Below, piece after piece: positions 1-10,969 of a stretch of DNA of 64,000 bases (position 1 is the first letter of the stretch; every line of letters starts with the position of its first letter). A program made the translations under genes and the position numbers. A model generated the notes under the pieces. It did no database searches. It was not told where the DNA came from and worked only from the letters and a program-made list of their open reading frames with translations. This stretch comes from Blepharisma japonicum (taxonomy: Eukaryota; Ciliophora; Heterotrichea; Heterotrichida; Blepharismidae). Location of the stretch: assembly GCA_949751835.1 (NCBI GenBank), contig CATKHK010000013.1, forward strand, positions 1 through 64,000. Direction: 5' to 3'.

Positions 1-2
1 AA

Positions 3-1460
3 TTATTTAAATTTACAAAATATATAATCAGTGAAATAAGAAAAGGATCAATCAAACTTTTTGATGTAATTCTTTGCAAAGATGTATCATTAATTAAAAA
101 ACTCTTAATTTGTTCCATTCCAGATAAGGCCGATCAAGATAGCTGCTTAATGCTACTATTAGAGCTATCTATATATTTAGACCATCAATCTTATTTCAAC
201 TTTAAAGAATCAGAGTCTGCATGAGATCAAAACTTCTTAGAAAATTTATCTATAGAAGGAAGATTTTTCTTTTTAATATGTACAATTCTTGTTATCTCAA
301 GGCAGCATTATATAATTTGCCCAGAATTATGGACTTTTCCAAATAGAGACTCTAATATACGATATTTTAGATGGCTTTTAAACATAATAAAAGCATCATT
401 TAAGCTTGAAAAATCCATACCAAATCTTCAAAGACTTGATCATCCTATACTTCTGTGCAGAATTATAATAAGCGCAGTAAAAGAAGAGATAAATAGTGAG
501 ATCTCTGATAAAACATTTTTATCAAATTTAGAAGAGTATTCAAGTAATTTAGACCTAAAAGTTGAAGAACAACGAAGAATAAAGCGAGCTCTAGCTAAAA
601 ATGTAACAATTACGGTTTCTGGGTTCAATTCTGAAAAATGTGACGATTTTGGAGAGATTACTAAAATAATGATGAAAAATATGGGAACAAAGAAATATAA
701 TTATAGAAAAGCCTGATATCATTTATTTAATTTGCCTAAACAAGGTCAAACACGTGACTATTCTTGGGATCCTGGCAAATGACCTAAAATTTTCATGAAG
801 TTTATCGAATGTGATTTCGCTAAACTTATTTTTTCGGATTCTGACATCAATTTTCAATCTCGTGAGGACATTGCATCTTGGTATTTTAGAGATCCAGAAT
901 TAGTGCCATTCTTAACTTTTATTCATCCTCCTATAGCTCAAGAAAAATCGTTTAATGGAGAAACACGAAATTTTAAAAATAACTTTACGAAAGTCTTTGG
1001 CAGGCTTTCAGATTCATTTCTTGATTCTTTAAAAAGCCAAAGCCCACCATGAGGAATCAAGCTGGCTAAGATTATTACAAGTGGTGATTTTGAGTTCAAA
1101 AAAATTAACCTGATAGGATATTCATTAGGCTGCGATGTGATATATCATTGCTTATATTATCTATTCAAAATGAAAAAAACTGAGCTAATTAATAATGTGA
1201 TTTTACTGGGAGGGGCTTCATCGGTTGATAATGATTGGATGAGTTGTAGAAGCATAGTTATGGATAGATTTATTAATGTAAGAAGCACTAACGATGTTCA
1301 TCTTAACTGGATTTATCAAATGTCTGGGGATGAAGAGCCAATTGGGTTGAGGAAAATAAATGTTGATGGGATAGAAGATTATTTGACTGAAGTGGGCCAC
1401 TTAAATTATAGCGAAAATATGGGTAAAATATTCAAAATTATTGGATATGAAGGAAGATAA
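3..1460 (+). CDS. TMCO4-like (DUF726) alpha/beta-hydrolase, 5' end outside window
   Basis: The frame is open from the first bases to TAA at 1458-1460 when TGA codons are read as Trp, so the 5' part lies before the window. The C-terminal half carries a serine-hydrolase nucleophile elbow G-Y-S-L-G (1116-1130), followed by VILLGGASS, RFINVRSTNDVHLNWIY and GHLNYS, the order and wording of the DUF726/TMCO4 family of predicted membrane-associated hydrolases. An upstream ITVSGFNSE segment matches the start of the hydrolase core. Substrate is unknown for the family. Family call is from motif recall; catalytic activity is inferred from the elbow serine. Confidence 0.8.
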
Positions 1461-1936
1461 GATTAATATTAAAATTATGAAAATTGTTAATGTGATTATT
1501 GTGAATAAATCTTGATGTAAAGTTAAATCGATATAGTTTATGCCTGTGTGGATAAGTAAGGAAAGATAAATTTATAGCATTATTAATAATTATTAATTTA
1601 AAAATTCTTTTTAGTTAATCTAAAGAAATTATCAATCATATTTTGCTTTTTATTTATTATTTATATTCGATAAGCTAATAAGCCAGTTAATCTGATACTA
1701 TGAATCCTTCAAGCATAAAACTGGGATCCTTTTAATAATATTTGCTGAAAGACTGCAAGAGATAAGACCTGATTGAAAGATCAGTTAGCAAAGTATAATA
1801 AGCTAGATAATAAGATCTTAATGTTTTATTTAAATCAGTCCTTGAAAACTCATTAATCCAAATAAACATTACAACTCTTAATTTATTTCCCAACCCCAAA
1901 TTTCACTTATCCAGACTAAAATGAAATTATAATAAA
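1461..1936. other. AT-rich intergenic spacer
   Basis: No reading frame with a convincing start, no tRNA-like boxes and no clear repeat. It probably holds the 3' end of the upstream gene and the promoter of the next one, but I see no defined signal. Confidence 0.5.
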
Positions 1937-2623
1937 ATGTATCCAAAACTCATAAACTACTTCACAAAGCCTTGTGACACTAAACTAAGCACAATCAAAA
2001 AAATCCTCAGATCTAAGCAAATTGACACTACTCAGAAGTTTGAACTTATTATAAGCACAAACTTGGCTTCCTTAATTGGCGCGCTGACAATAGTTGACAA
2101 AAATAATTTCGAAACTTTCAAAAAAATGACCCTAGACTGGATTAAATCAATAAAAAAGCTTAAAATATTAGAAATCATCATAGAAAGGCTTAAGGAGTGA
2201 AGCAAAGGTCCAAGACTTCAGCCTATTATAGCGTTTGCTGAAAAATTAAAAATCATGAGAATTCGTAAAGAAGATACACTAAGATATAGTTGATATCTTT
2301 TATCTTTGGCTTGGAAGCCTGATGAAGATCAGTTTCCACTTCTTGTGCTATTCAATATAATGACATATTGTTATTTTTTGTTTTTAGGATACAGCACATT
2401 ATATATTGGAGCTTGCAATTTAATCTTTCTAAATATGTGCATTGTCGGCTTTTGGCTAATCACTGAAATAAACCAAATAGCTCTCAGCCTAAGAAAGTCC
2501 AAATTATTAAAAAATTCAGGATGGCATAGCGTTAAAACTCTGTTGAAAATAAGAGCAAAATACCTCAACAAAAAGCTCTCGAGTATCAAGAAATCTGCAT
2601 TAAAAATGATAAATACTAATTAA
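1937..2623 (+). CDS. Hypothetical two-pass membrane protein (228 aa)
   Basis: Not recognised. Two open stretches in one frame are joined by TGA (Trp) codons at 2198 and about 2291, ending at TAA. The start has the common local context ATAAAATG. The N-terminal ~110 residues are Lys-rich and helical-looking; two adjacent hydrophobic segments lie at about residues 135-155 and 159-178, then a basic tail (RKSKLLKNSG...). Small-membrane-protein architecture only; no function assigned. Confidence 0.7.
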
Positions 2624-2725
2624 TAGGTAAAATACAATAATTAGCCTGATTCCATTTTCTCCATATAGGTTACACAATTGGAATTTTAAACGTTTTCTTT
2701 ATCTATAATTTTTATTCAAAAGAGA

Positions 2726-3301
2726 TTAACTATTAATAAAATTGCTTTTTCTATCAGAGGTTTTATTTCGCAAGGCCTCATCACTATTATCTTCTTCCTC
2801 TTCTTCCTTGATTTTTTTGTTCAACCCCACATAGATCGTCGTCTTTATATATATTACCGTCATAGGTGGTTTTTCAGGAGATTCTTCGCTAAAAACACTT
2901 TCATAGTTATTTCAAGCTAGCTTTTCTGACTGCACTGAATTCCCACTCGCTTCAAAAGCATTATGCTTCAGCAGCAGATTCTTCATATCTTCATTCTTCA
3001 TAAAAATTGCTAATTTTAAAGGTGATTCACCATGCTAATTTATTCTTACAGCGTCAAGAGCATTAATTTCACAGCCTGCATTAATCAATTCTTCGGCAAA
3101 TTCTTGGTTATTGAATCAAACAGCTAAATGGAGGAGTGTTCATTTGTTCTGATTATTTTATACAGTTTCTATCTCCAGGTTTAAGTCAACTTCGTTAAGT
3201 CTGATGTATTGCTTTTTTCTGATGGCTTCAACTAATTCATAAATCTGAATATAACGTACCCGTTTATCATTTTTTGAAGGTCCTCTGTGAAAATTCCCCA
3301 T
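2726..3301 (-). CDS. Ankyrin-repeat protein, two 15-nt introns (181 aa)
   Basis: The minus-strand frame from ATG (3299-3301) to TAA (2726-2728) is interrupted by two stops, each lying inside an exact 15-nt GT...AG intron (3149-3163 and 3035-3049). Splicing gives a continuous protein of 181 residues with an ankyrin pair: NKWTLLHLAVWFNNQEFAEE then a second repeat GESPLKLAIFMKNEDMKNLL. Both Trp codons in this stretch are TGA. The C-terminus is acidic (IKEEEEEDNSDE). Ankyrin repeats bind proteins; partner unknown. The intron fit and the repeat running across the second intron make the model strong. Confidence 0.82.
3035..3049 (-). other. 15-nt intron in ankyrin gene
   Basis: Minus-strand GTAAGAATAAATTAG. 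It contains an in-frame TAG; removal joins NALDA to HGESPLKLA, a normal ankyrin beta-turn. Confidence 0.85.
3149..3163 (-). other. 15-nt intron in ankyrin gene
   Basis: Minus-strand GTATAAAATAATCAG. It contains an in-frame TAA; removal joins LNLEIET to NKWTLLHLA. Confidence 0.85.
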
Positions 3302-3379
3302 TGTTATAGTTTTTCTGCTATAATCTTTTTGAATATGGAGTTAAAAAACAAGGTATTATATTATGATTATAAGGAAAGG

Positions 3380-3622
3380 TTATTTATTTTGTGGCGTAGG
3401 GGCTGCATCATGCATTGGGTATTCTTGCTTATACTTTTCTAAGTCTATCAGGAATTTTCCTCTGTGTTTATCTGTCTTGAGGCACTCATGATATACCTTT
3501 AGCTGCTCTTCGCAAGGAATCATCGGCCCTTTGACTTTTCCAGCGAAATATTCAGCATCAAGTCATATCTGAAAACATTGATCATACGCTGCACGAAGCT
3601 CTTTGCATTTATCATCACCCAT
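3380..3622 (-). CDS. TRIAP1/Mdm35-like twin CX9C protein (80 aa)
   Basis: Short minus-strand gene with one TGA Trp. The protein has C-x9-C pairs: CKELRAAYDQC near the N-terminus and CEEQLKVYHEC in the middle, flanking FQIWLDAEYFAGKVKG. This spacing and the wording match TRIAP1/Mdm35 (p53CSV), an intermembrane-space chaperone that pairs with PRELI-type proteins to carry phosphatidic acid or phosphatidylserine between mitochondrial membranes. Length is close to the family's usual ~75-85 residues. Function by family knowledge. Confidence 0.85.
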
Positions 3623-3826
3623 TTAATGTTGAATTTTATTTTAATGTTTCGGAATTTACGCATTAATATCTATACGATGGATATGAAAATTCATTAAAAT
3701 GAATAAAAATCAGTATTGATTGCTTTTAGTTTTGGGCAATTAAATCATTTGAACATAAGAAATTAGTTAGGCTATATTTTCAATTGCTTGTTATTGCCTG
3801 TAGGTATTTTTGAGAGAGTTGGCTAA

Positions 3827-4150
3827 TTAAATATCATGGTCTAAGTCCATTGGAGAGTTTGCTTCACCATTTGTGGCCATAGTCAGGTTTCTTATAAGGT
3901 TTTCTTGTTCCTGCTTTCTTTTTCTGAGGATTGCCAGTTTTTGTGTCAAAATATCTTTTTCTGGGATTGAGTCATTGACTTCTTTTATAAGGTTCTTAAT
4001 GCTGTTTATTTCAGATGCTAATTTTTGGCTTGTTTTTTCAAATTGCTGAAGATCTTCATCACCTTTAACATCATTTAATGCTTTTTTAACTGTATTTTTC
4101 AATGTGAGAATAGCATCGCTGATCTTTCTTTCCATATCATACTCGTCCAT
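3827..4150 (-). CDS. Hypothetical small coiled-coil protein (107 aa)
   Basis: Not recognised. Starts MDEYDMERK after AAAAG, ends at TAA. Nearly the whole protein is heptad-like helix rich in Lys, Glu, Leu and Ile (about residues 8-90), with an acidic tail SPMDLDHDI. Size and architecture fit a small subunit of a larger coiled-coil complex, but nothing in the sequence names it. Confidence 0.65.
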   Translation of the reverse strand: MDEYDMERKISDAILTLKNTVKKALNDVKGDEDLQQFEKTSQKLASEINSIKNLIKEVNDSIPEKDILTQKLAILRKRKQEQENLIRNLTMATNGEANSPMDLDHDI

Positions 4151-4392
4151 CTTTTAATAGTTATCTTAATTTTTATAAAATTAATCACTGAATTATATTT
4201 TCTAATGTAAAATGCTTTTTTAAACTGGCCCAGCCAATTTCTAAACTTAAAATTTCGTGATATATCAACCAAAGCCAATATGACTAATATTTATCAAATA
4301 GATACAATTTATTTGCTGTTTCAGCTTTACATATTTTAAAAATGCATCTAGTTTCTTTAATTGCTTATATGCGACTGTAAATTTAAGCATAA

Positions 4393-5403
4393 ATGGAATC
4401 AACAGAGGAAGAGCCTGTATTGATTTCTCAAAATGACTCAAATTATCTTCCAATAAGGAACGGCTACACATCAAGAAGATCCTTACTCAACTCACAAGAG
4501 CGATTAATCCTGGCTAGTTCATCAGTTGAGAATATGCCAGGCGGATGGCTCTATAGAAATTTTATGAAGAGACGCATAATGTTTCTAAGATTTTTAAACA
4601 TTTTTGGAATATTTTTGGAAATAAGTGGATTTATTGCTGGGGAATATCTCACTGACTTTGGAACAGACATTTCTTCTACTTATGAGACACCTTTTACGCT
4701 TGATGACTGATTTGAGTTTTCACTCTGGGTATTTATATTGTCATTATCAGTATTTCTACTCCCTGTGCTATTTAAAAAGACTGAAAATTCAATATCATTT
4801 TTGACTGAAAAATTAAAATTTTATCATTTTCCTGTGTGCGCATTTTTGGGTATTTATTTTTTTTCCAAGCAATTTTATGATAATGAGCTATCCTATATAA
4901 TAGTTAACGATATTTTGCTATTCCTAATTGCTGTTTTTGTGTTTTATATATATTGGAAAGTAAAATATGAGGAAGATGGAAGATATCGAGTCTCTTGGAT
5001 TGAGTATATCGGTATTCATTTACAATTTTCTGTTTTAGTTTCTTTTGTCCTTGTAGAACTTTGTAGATCAGTATTGATGACTATAATCAAGGTCAAAAAA
5101 ATAGACAACAGAGAGCTGTTTGGACTGGATTTTGATGAATGAACAATAATTGTTATGGCTTTTGCATTTGTTCTTGGGGTAATATTTTTGACGATGTATA
5201 AAGATATTTATTTCGCTGGGGTTTTAGGATATAATTTCTTTGGAGTGTTTGTAGTGCAAGCTACAGATGAATGTATAAAAAGTAATTGCAGCGAGCGCGT
5301 ACAAGAGGCTTCCTTGGTACTTGGCTGCTTAACATTTGGATTTATTATCCTCACAATTGGATTTTATCCTAGACTTATATGCTACAATTTAAGATCAAGT
5401 TAA
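4393..5403 (+). CDS. Hypothetical multi-pass membrane protein (336 aa)
   Basis: Three open stretches in the same frame are joined by TGA Trp codons (4708 and about 5140) and end at TAA. The N-terminal ~55 residues are soluble and Ser-rich; after that about seven or eight hydrophobic segments follow (around residues 61-83, 107-127, 144-162, 173-190, 205-222, 255-290, 305-325). No transporter or receptor signature is visible. A family assignment would need a profile search. Confidence 0.75.
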
Positions 5404-5648
5404 GTTTCTATCATGTCGCTGTATAATCTACCCATCTTATAAAGAAATGATCTTTTGAATGTATTAATTTTTATCTAATTTCTTTATTTCTAGAAAATTC
5501 CCACTTCCTTATAATATAATTAATATAATCTAAATATATTGGTTATTAGCTTGCTGTTAGCGATATTCTGATAAAATTTATAATTTTGTTTTAATCATAT
5601 AATAATTTTAAAAATAAATTATAGTATGACGTTCAAAAAAACGAAGAA

Positions 5649-6719
5649 TTAATCGCTCAATTGAGATTGGCTTGATACCCTTCTAAAATAATTTCGCCGT
5701 CCTTCAATTATTTCTTCCAATAAAGAACTATTTTTTCGTGACTTCTTTATTGTAATTGATAAAGGGCTAACAACATCCAAATGGTCAATTTCTATACTTC
5801 TTAGCCTTCTATTTTTAGGCTTGAAGCTTGAATTTCCAAACGAATTTGGCCCAGCAGTTCTTGGCTTATTAGAACTTCTCAGGTTTCTGCTTTCTTTTGG
5901 GTTTATCAGCATTTCTATTTTCTTTGATAATATATCCCCACTGGATTTTTCTCTTGAAAATACACTTCCTTTCAAAAGTCTCTCAGAAACTCTGACGCTT
6001 CCAATAGGTGTTTTAAATAGAGAAGGAATACTTCTAGCAGAAGATTTATGGAATAAGGATTCTTCTGGTTTGAAATATTGGGTCATCCAAGGTGAATATT
6101 GAGGCTTCGTTCCTTCTTTATAGTGAAGTCTGCCAGATAAGTTCAGTTGGTTAAATCATTGAGATTTTAAGAGATGCCCATGAATTTGTTTTAAAACTCT
6201 GACGTACTCTATTACTAAAGTACTTCTTGTAAATGTGTCTAGGCACTCAAAGAGTCCATCATAGAAATCAGCCAATCCTAAGCATTCAGATTCTCCAAAA
6301 TCAATTTTCATATCAGTTAAAACCATCGATTTTACTGGTTGTTCTTCTGTGGAAGCATTCAATATCTCAACATATATGATTTCATATAAACTAAAATAAA
6401 CTTTTTTCGATATTCCTGGCATCTTAATCGGATTGATTAAATTCCATAAACTTAGGAAAGTTTTGAACAGAACTTCGTTTCTTTTTAGCATCAATCTCTT
6501 ATAGAGATGACTAAATAAATAACCGTCCACTAAATTTAGCTTCTTTTGATAAATAATTGCAAGCATATCCTCTCCGCTAGTCGGCTGGTAATCAATAATA
6601 CTTGTTGGGGGTGAGGTTGCAGTTTTCCTAAAAACTCTTCATTTATTTTTATTTGATCTTGATGCTGAATACTCTCTTGCGATAATATTTACCTCAGCAA
6701 CTAATGCATTTTCCATCAT
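5649..6719 (-). CDS. Hypothetical protein with helical N-terminal domain and basic Ser-rich tail (356 aa)
   Basis: One frame from ATG-ATG (6714-6719) to TAA, with TGA Trp codons where shorter frames would break. Residues about 50-180 look like a compact helical domain (YLFSHLYKRLMLKRNEVLFK; FYDGLFECLDTFTRSTLVIE), a style seen in ciliate-specific proteins; residues 200-356 are low-complexity, Ser/Arg/Lys-rich (RNLRSSNKPRTAGPN). No known domain recognised. It lies 38 nt from the 3' end of the kinase gene on the same strand. Confidence 0.7.
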
Positions 6720-6757
6720 AAAATTTTTTTATTAATTCTACTTATTTACACTCATTT

Positions 6758-8962
6758 TTAAAAAAACTGTTTGCCTAAAAGCTTTATTTTTGCTGTCCCT
6801 ATTTCCATTTCGAGGTCCTCCACTTCTCGCTTTTTTAAAGAAAGGACTTCCTTCATCATTTCTCGTTCAGTTCTTATTTGGCTCATTTCACTATAAAGCC
6901 TTTCAAGCCTTTTGGTTCTTCTCTATATAGCATTTACTCTTAATCGCTTTTTGTGTTTGTCTATTTCTATAGGATCAATATAATATTGGCTTTCTGCATT
7001 TCTGAATTCATTTAATTTTTGGATTAATTTATTCCTGATTTCTTCCTTAAAATTTTTCCTTTTAGTAAGGCTCTCTTCATTTCTTTTTTTAATTTTTCTT
7101 ATAGCTTCTTCTCGTTTTTTTCTGTTATTTTGTATAATTTCTGCTTTTTTGTCTTCATATTCAATTTTCATTTCAGCTAATTCTTGCTCTTTGTCTAACT
7201 GAAATTCATGGGCTTCATCAATTTTCTTTTTGAGATGGTCTCGCTTGTAGCTTTTAAGCTCATCCAATCTCTTTTGTACATAATCCATCATTTCTTTGCT
7301 GGAAAAATAGCTACCATTTGAAGGGTCAGAGAAATATCTGTCTTTTTGCTCAAGCTGAGATTTCAAAATTTCAGCATTAATTTCAAGCTCAGAAAGTTCA
7401 GATCTTTTATTATATTTTGACTGTAAAATTTCGTCTTTTATTTTTTTCAAATGAATCTGTAGAGATGATAGATTTTTATCTCTTTCATTAATATCCATGG
7501 TTTTTTGTTTGACATCAGTTCGAACATTTTCCAGGTTTTTCTTATAAACTTTGACTTCAGCTGTTTTTTCCATTAAGTCTTTTTGCATTTTTGTCATTTT
7601 TTCTAATAAGATTGCAGTTTCGTTTGAGCTTTGAATTCTTTCTAACTCGAAGTTGATATCAGATAGCTTGAGCAGCATTTCTTTTTCCGCTGAAAACAAT
7701 GTGGCTAGTTCTTTTCGCTTCTCAGTAATTCTCTCTTCTATTTCTTTAGCTTTTTGGTTGTAAATTACTATTCCTTGCAAACTTTCTCTTATGCTTGCTT
7801 TGGTTTTTATAGTTTCTTCTACCTTAAGAGAGATTTTTTTCTGTAGCTTTTTGATGTTCTGTTTAAAAGGTGTTGTATTATATTTTGGCTCTTCTTTGAC
7901 TTCCTCTTTGACTTCTTCTTTAACTTCTGACTCAGTTGCTACTGTTGTTATGGTAGCGTTGTCTTCATTAATAAAGAGTGGTTCTTTATTATCATTTTGC
8001 GATTCTTCATTTATGACTTTATATCCTTCCGTCACTACTTCTGGCCCCATAATACTTTTTAGACTTTTTAATACCGGCTCTTGCACCATAGTTTCTCTTA
8101 TTGGGGGAATTTCAGTTAGCCATCTATCGTTTTTAGTTTCAGTTGCTGTAATTCGATCAGCAGGATTTTTTTCAAGCATTTTGGTTACAAGTTCTTTAGC
8201 TAAAGGTGGAAAATTCAAAGGAAATTTCACTTTTGCGCTAACAATATTATTCAGCAATTGATCTTTTGCTGGAGTTCTGAAAGGAGTTGCCCCAGTCAGC
8301 ATCTCATATAACAGAACTCCTAAGCACCATATATCAGCTGCAGTGCTATGTCCAGTTTCTTGCACCATTTCAGGTGGCAAATACTCTAGAGTCCCACACG
8401 TTGTAAATCTTGGTGCGTTTGCATCTGCTGAATAATAATTCGACCATCCAAAATCAGTAAGTTTTATTCGTCCATCTTTATCTAAAAGGATATTCTCTGG
8501 CTTTATATCTCGATGTATTATTGCAGGCACGTGCATATGCAAATATTCAACAGCTAATAAAACTTCTCTAAAATACTGTGCAGCTACTTTTTCTAAAAAA
8601 TTTCTTTCTCTATATAATCTATGATATAAATTCCCACCCTCTGCCAGCTCCATTATTAGGAAAAAGTTCTTTTCATCCTCAAAATGATTGTAGAGCTTTA
8701 TTATATGTGGGTGATTTAATTCGTACATGATTAGAAGCTCCCTTTTGAATTGGGGAATCATTTTGGCTACGTTTTGTTTTGGGACTTGCTTAAGCGCATA
8801 TAATTTGTTAGTGGCTTTATGCTTTATTCTTCAGACTTGTCCAAATGCTCCGTCGCCTAATTTTCGTTCAAAATCGAAGTCGCTGCGCTGCAGTTCTTTT
8901 TCTTCACCGTTAAAGACTGAAGGAGATTCAAATAGAAGTTTTGTGAAGTTTTTCTTGTTCAT
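6758..8962 (-). CDS. Aurora-like Ser/Thr protein kinase with long coiled-coil tail (729 aa)
   Basis: ATG at 8960-8962, TAA at 6758-6760, one 15-nt intron at 6923-6937. Kinase domain at about residues 28-280: glycine loop GDGAFGQVW (W is TGA), ATP-binding lysine in YALKQVPK, HRDIKPEN catalytic loop, DFGWSN, and activation segment FTTCGTLEYLPPEM. DFGWSN and the T-C-G-T-L-x-Y-L-P-P-E-M block are Aurora hallmarks; Aurora kinases drive mitotic spindle and chromosome events. Unlike usual Auroras (about 300-400 aa, catalytic domain near the C-terminus) this one has some 450 further residues, an acidic linker with EVKEE repeats, then almost continuous coiled coil to the end. Confidence 0.88.
6923..6937 (-). 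other. 15-nt intron near 3' end of kinase gene
   Basis: Minus-strand GTAAATGCTATATAG with an in-frame TAG. Removal adds RRTKRLERLYSEMSQIR and about 45 further coiled-coil residues before TAA. Confidence 0.8.
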
Positions 8963-9608
8963 ATTAGTTTAGAGCTGAAATGGATAATTTGATTATAACG
9001 ATAGCTTTTAATTGTGAAATTCAGGAAAACATGCAACAATAAGCTGAAAAATACGCTCAGAAGCTAATGTTATTAATGAGACCGTTAGAGATTAAGGTGC
9101 TATATATTTATAAAGAAGAAAAGCTTATTGGAGCTCGATGAATAAGAAAAGAGATAATTCAAGTTTTCTAAAGCTACAATATGCTTGAAAATTCAGGGCT
9201 AAGAAATAAGAGAACTAGAATATTATAATTTCAAAATTAGTTAAAATGGATTTTTAAAAAATTGAATCAGTCCCCTTTGAAATACCCACCAGCATATATA
9301 CAATTAATAAAATATCTCTTTTCGGATTTCATATCATTGAAATCAATGCACTAAGAATTTTTTGATTTTAAAAGTCTATATCCTTAAAATGGGTAGAAGG
9401 ATCTTTAATTGTATTTTAAAATCGATTTCAACTAAATATTTAAGATGCACTTATAATATTAAATAAACTATTCAATTTATAATAATACAAAAATATGAAA
9501 ATTAGGTAATATCTTTAATTTAATTACAGCCATCCTACTAGACTGTTGGCTTATTACATAAAATGTGATGACCAAAAGCTAGATACCATTTCTAACTTCT
9601 AATGTAAT
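8963..9608. other. Divergent intergenic region
   Basis: Lies between the kinase (leftward) and the 9609 gene (rightward), so it should hold both promoters. One frame starting at 8980 runs 83 codons but has two TAA codons (9040, 9169) not removable as 15-nt introns; treated as non-coding. Confidence 0.5.
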
Positions 9609-10274
9609 ATGGAACCTCGATTGAAAAAGACCTATCAAGATCATCTTAACGCCAACACAAAACGAATTGTTTGTCGATTTAAATCTAAAGTTGGCCACAC
9701 AACGTCTAAATCTCTTCTGGAAAAGCTTCCAAAACCTCAAACATCAAAACCATCAAGTCTATCTCACACTAACAGTAATCATCCATATCCAACAGCAATC
9801 CCTTCATATCCTCGCTTACAAAAATTGCCAATTTCTCACAGCTTCAAGCAAAAACCTAAGTCTTCACAAACAATGAGAAGCACTTCCCAAGAGTCAAAGC
9901 CAAGCCTAAGACTAAATCTCAAAGAAATCATTCACAAAAAATCTGTTGAAAATCCAAAATCAGATCGACTTATATATATTCAGCCTCTCCCTAAACCTTT
10001 AAAACACAGCAAAGCTATGAGTCTTGAAAACTCATTTGCAGGGCAAATCCCTAAAATTTGTAAAACAAGCCGAGATTTTATAAACACTTCAAAAGATGAT
10101 AAAGAAAACATTGAGGAAAACTATGATATTTATAGGACAGAAATATTAGAGTTATCAAAAGAGAAATTATTGAAATCGCCTAATATCCAAGCTCTTTGTA
10201 AAAATAGCTTTGAAATGTCTTTAGAAGAACTAGAGCCAAAGCTCACTATGTTTTATAACAGTTTACCACATTAA
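9609..10274 (+). CDS. Hypothetical Ser/Lys/Pro-rich protein (221 aa)
   Basis: Not recognised. Starts at ATATGGAACC and ends at TAA 10272-10274. Basic, Ser/Pro-rich and probably disordered for residues 1-150 (KPQTSKPSSLSHTNSNHPY), then a more acidic helical C-terminus (EILELSKEKLLKSPNIQ). Its stop lies 2 nt from the stop of the convergent gene. Confidence 0.65.
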   Translation: MEPRLKKTYQDHLNANTKRIVCRFKSKVGHTTSKSLLEKLPKPQTSKPSSLSHTNSNHPYPTAIPSYPRLQKLPISHSFKQKPKSSQTMRSTSQESKPSLRLNLKEIIHKKSVENPKSDRLIYIQPLPKPLKHSKAMSLENSFAGQIPKICKTSRDFINTSKDDKENIEENYDIYRTEILELSKEKLLKSPNIQALCKNSFEMSLEELEPKLTMFYNSLPH

Positions 10275-10276
10275 AT

Positions 10277-10969
10277 TTACATGTTAATTTTAACATACTC
10301 TTCTCGCAATTTTCGGATTTCTTCTTGTCTTTTCAAATCTAGCGCTTGGCTAACTTTTTCAATTTCTTCGTCCATATCATTTTTCATTTGTTCCATTACC
10401 TTTACAATTAGGCCTTGCTGGCCTTCAATTTCGCCTTGTCCTTCTAATTCTCTCATTTGTACTTCATAAGCAATTTTTATTTCCGAAATTTTATTGACTT
10501 TTTCATTCAAACTTCGGTCCATTATAGCTTCTAAATCCCTTATTAGCCCTTGGTCAATGATTTTTCTATTTCTTTCAGAATTTATTCGCTTTTGTATGAT
10601 ATCTGGGTCGTCTTCTTCTAATATTTCAATTTCTAATTTTGGTTTTGGCCTAGGAGGTTTTTTAGTGTTTTTTTGAGGATTTAAAGCTTGCGTAACTTGA
10701 GGTCTCTGCAGCATTTTATGCATTCGATCCTGAATTTCATGAAATCTTAAATCTTCATTAACTTCAAAACTTTCTATAGCTTTGGTATATAAAGCTATAA
10801 GCTCATGAATAGTTTTTTCTTCGAAACTTTTTTCTAATTCTTTTTCTTTAATATCAATTTGCAGCAAAAGAATTTGAATTGGCTTAGAAACGGCAGCTTC
10901 AATAATTCTTACATCTGGGCATTTGCTTCGGTCACGAGTTGATTTTTTGTTAGAAAGGCGTCTAGACAT
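10277..10969 (-). CDS. Hypothetical coiled-coil protein (230 aa)
   Basis: Begins MSRRLSNKKSTRDRSK and ends VKINM at TAA 10277-10279. Two helical coiled-coil regions (about residues 30-90 and 120-228) are separated by a Pro/Lys-rich linker KNTKKPPRPKPK. Charged Glu/Lys/Arg composition. No family recognised. Convergent with the 9609 gene with a 2-nt gap, so 3' untranslated regions must overlap or be almost absent. Confidence 0.7.
   Translation of the reverse strand: MSRRLSNKKSTRDRSKCPDVRIIEAAVSKPIQILLLQIDIKEKELEKSFEEKTIHELIALYTKAIESFEVNEDLRFHEIQDRMHKMLQRPQVTQALNPQKNTKKPPRPKPKLEIEILEEDDPDIIQKRINSERNRKIIDQGLIRDLEAIMDRSLNEKVNKISEIKIAYEVQMRELEGQGEIEGQQGLIVKVMEQMKNDMDEEIEKVSQALDLKRQEEIRKLREEYVKINM

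Noticed and set aside
8980-9228. 83-codon plus-strand frame starting ATG GAT AAT in the kinase upstream region
   Set aside because: Two in-frame TAA (9040-9042, 9169-9171) are not inside any 15-16-nt GT...AG unit, and the number of stops is what AT-rich non-coding DNA would give.
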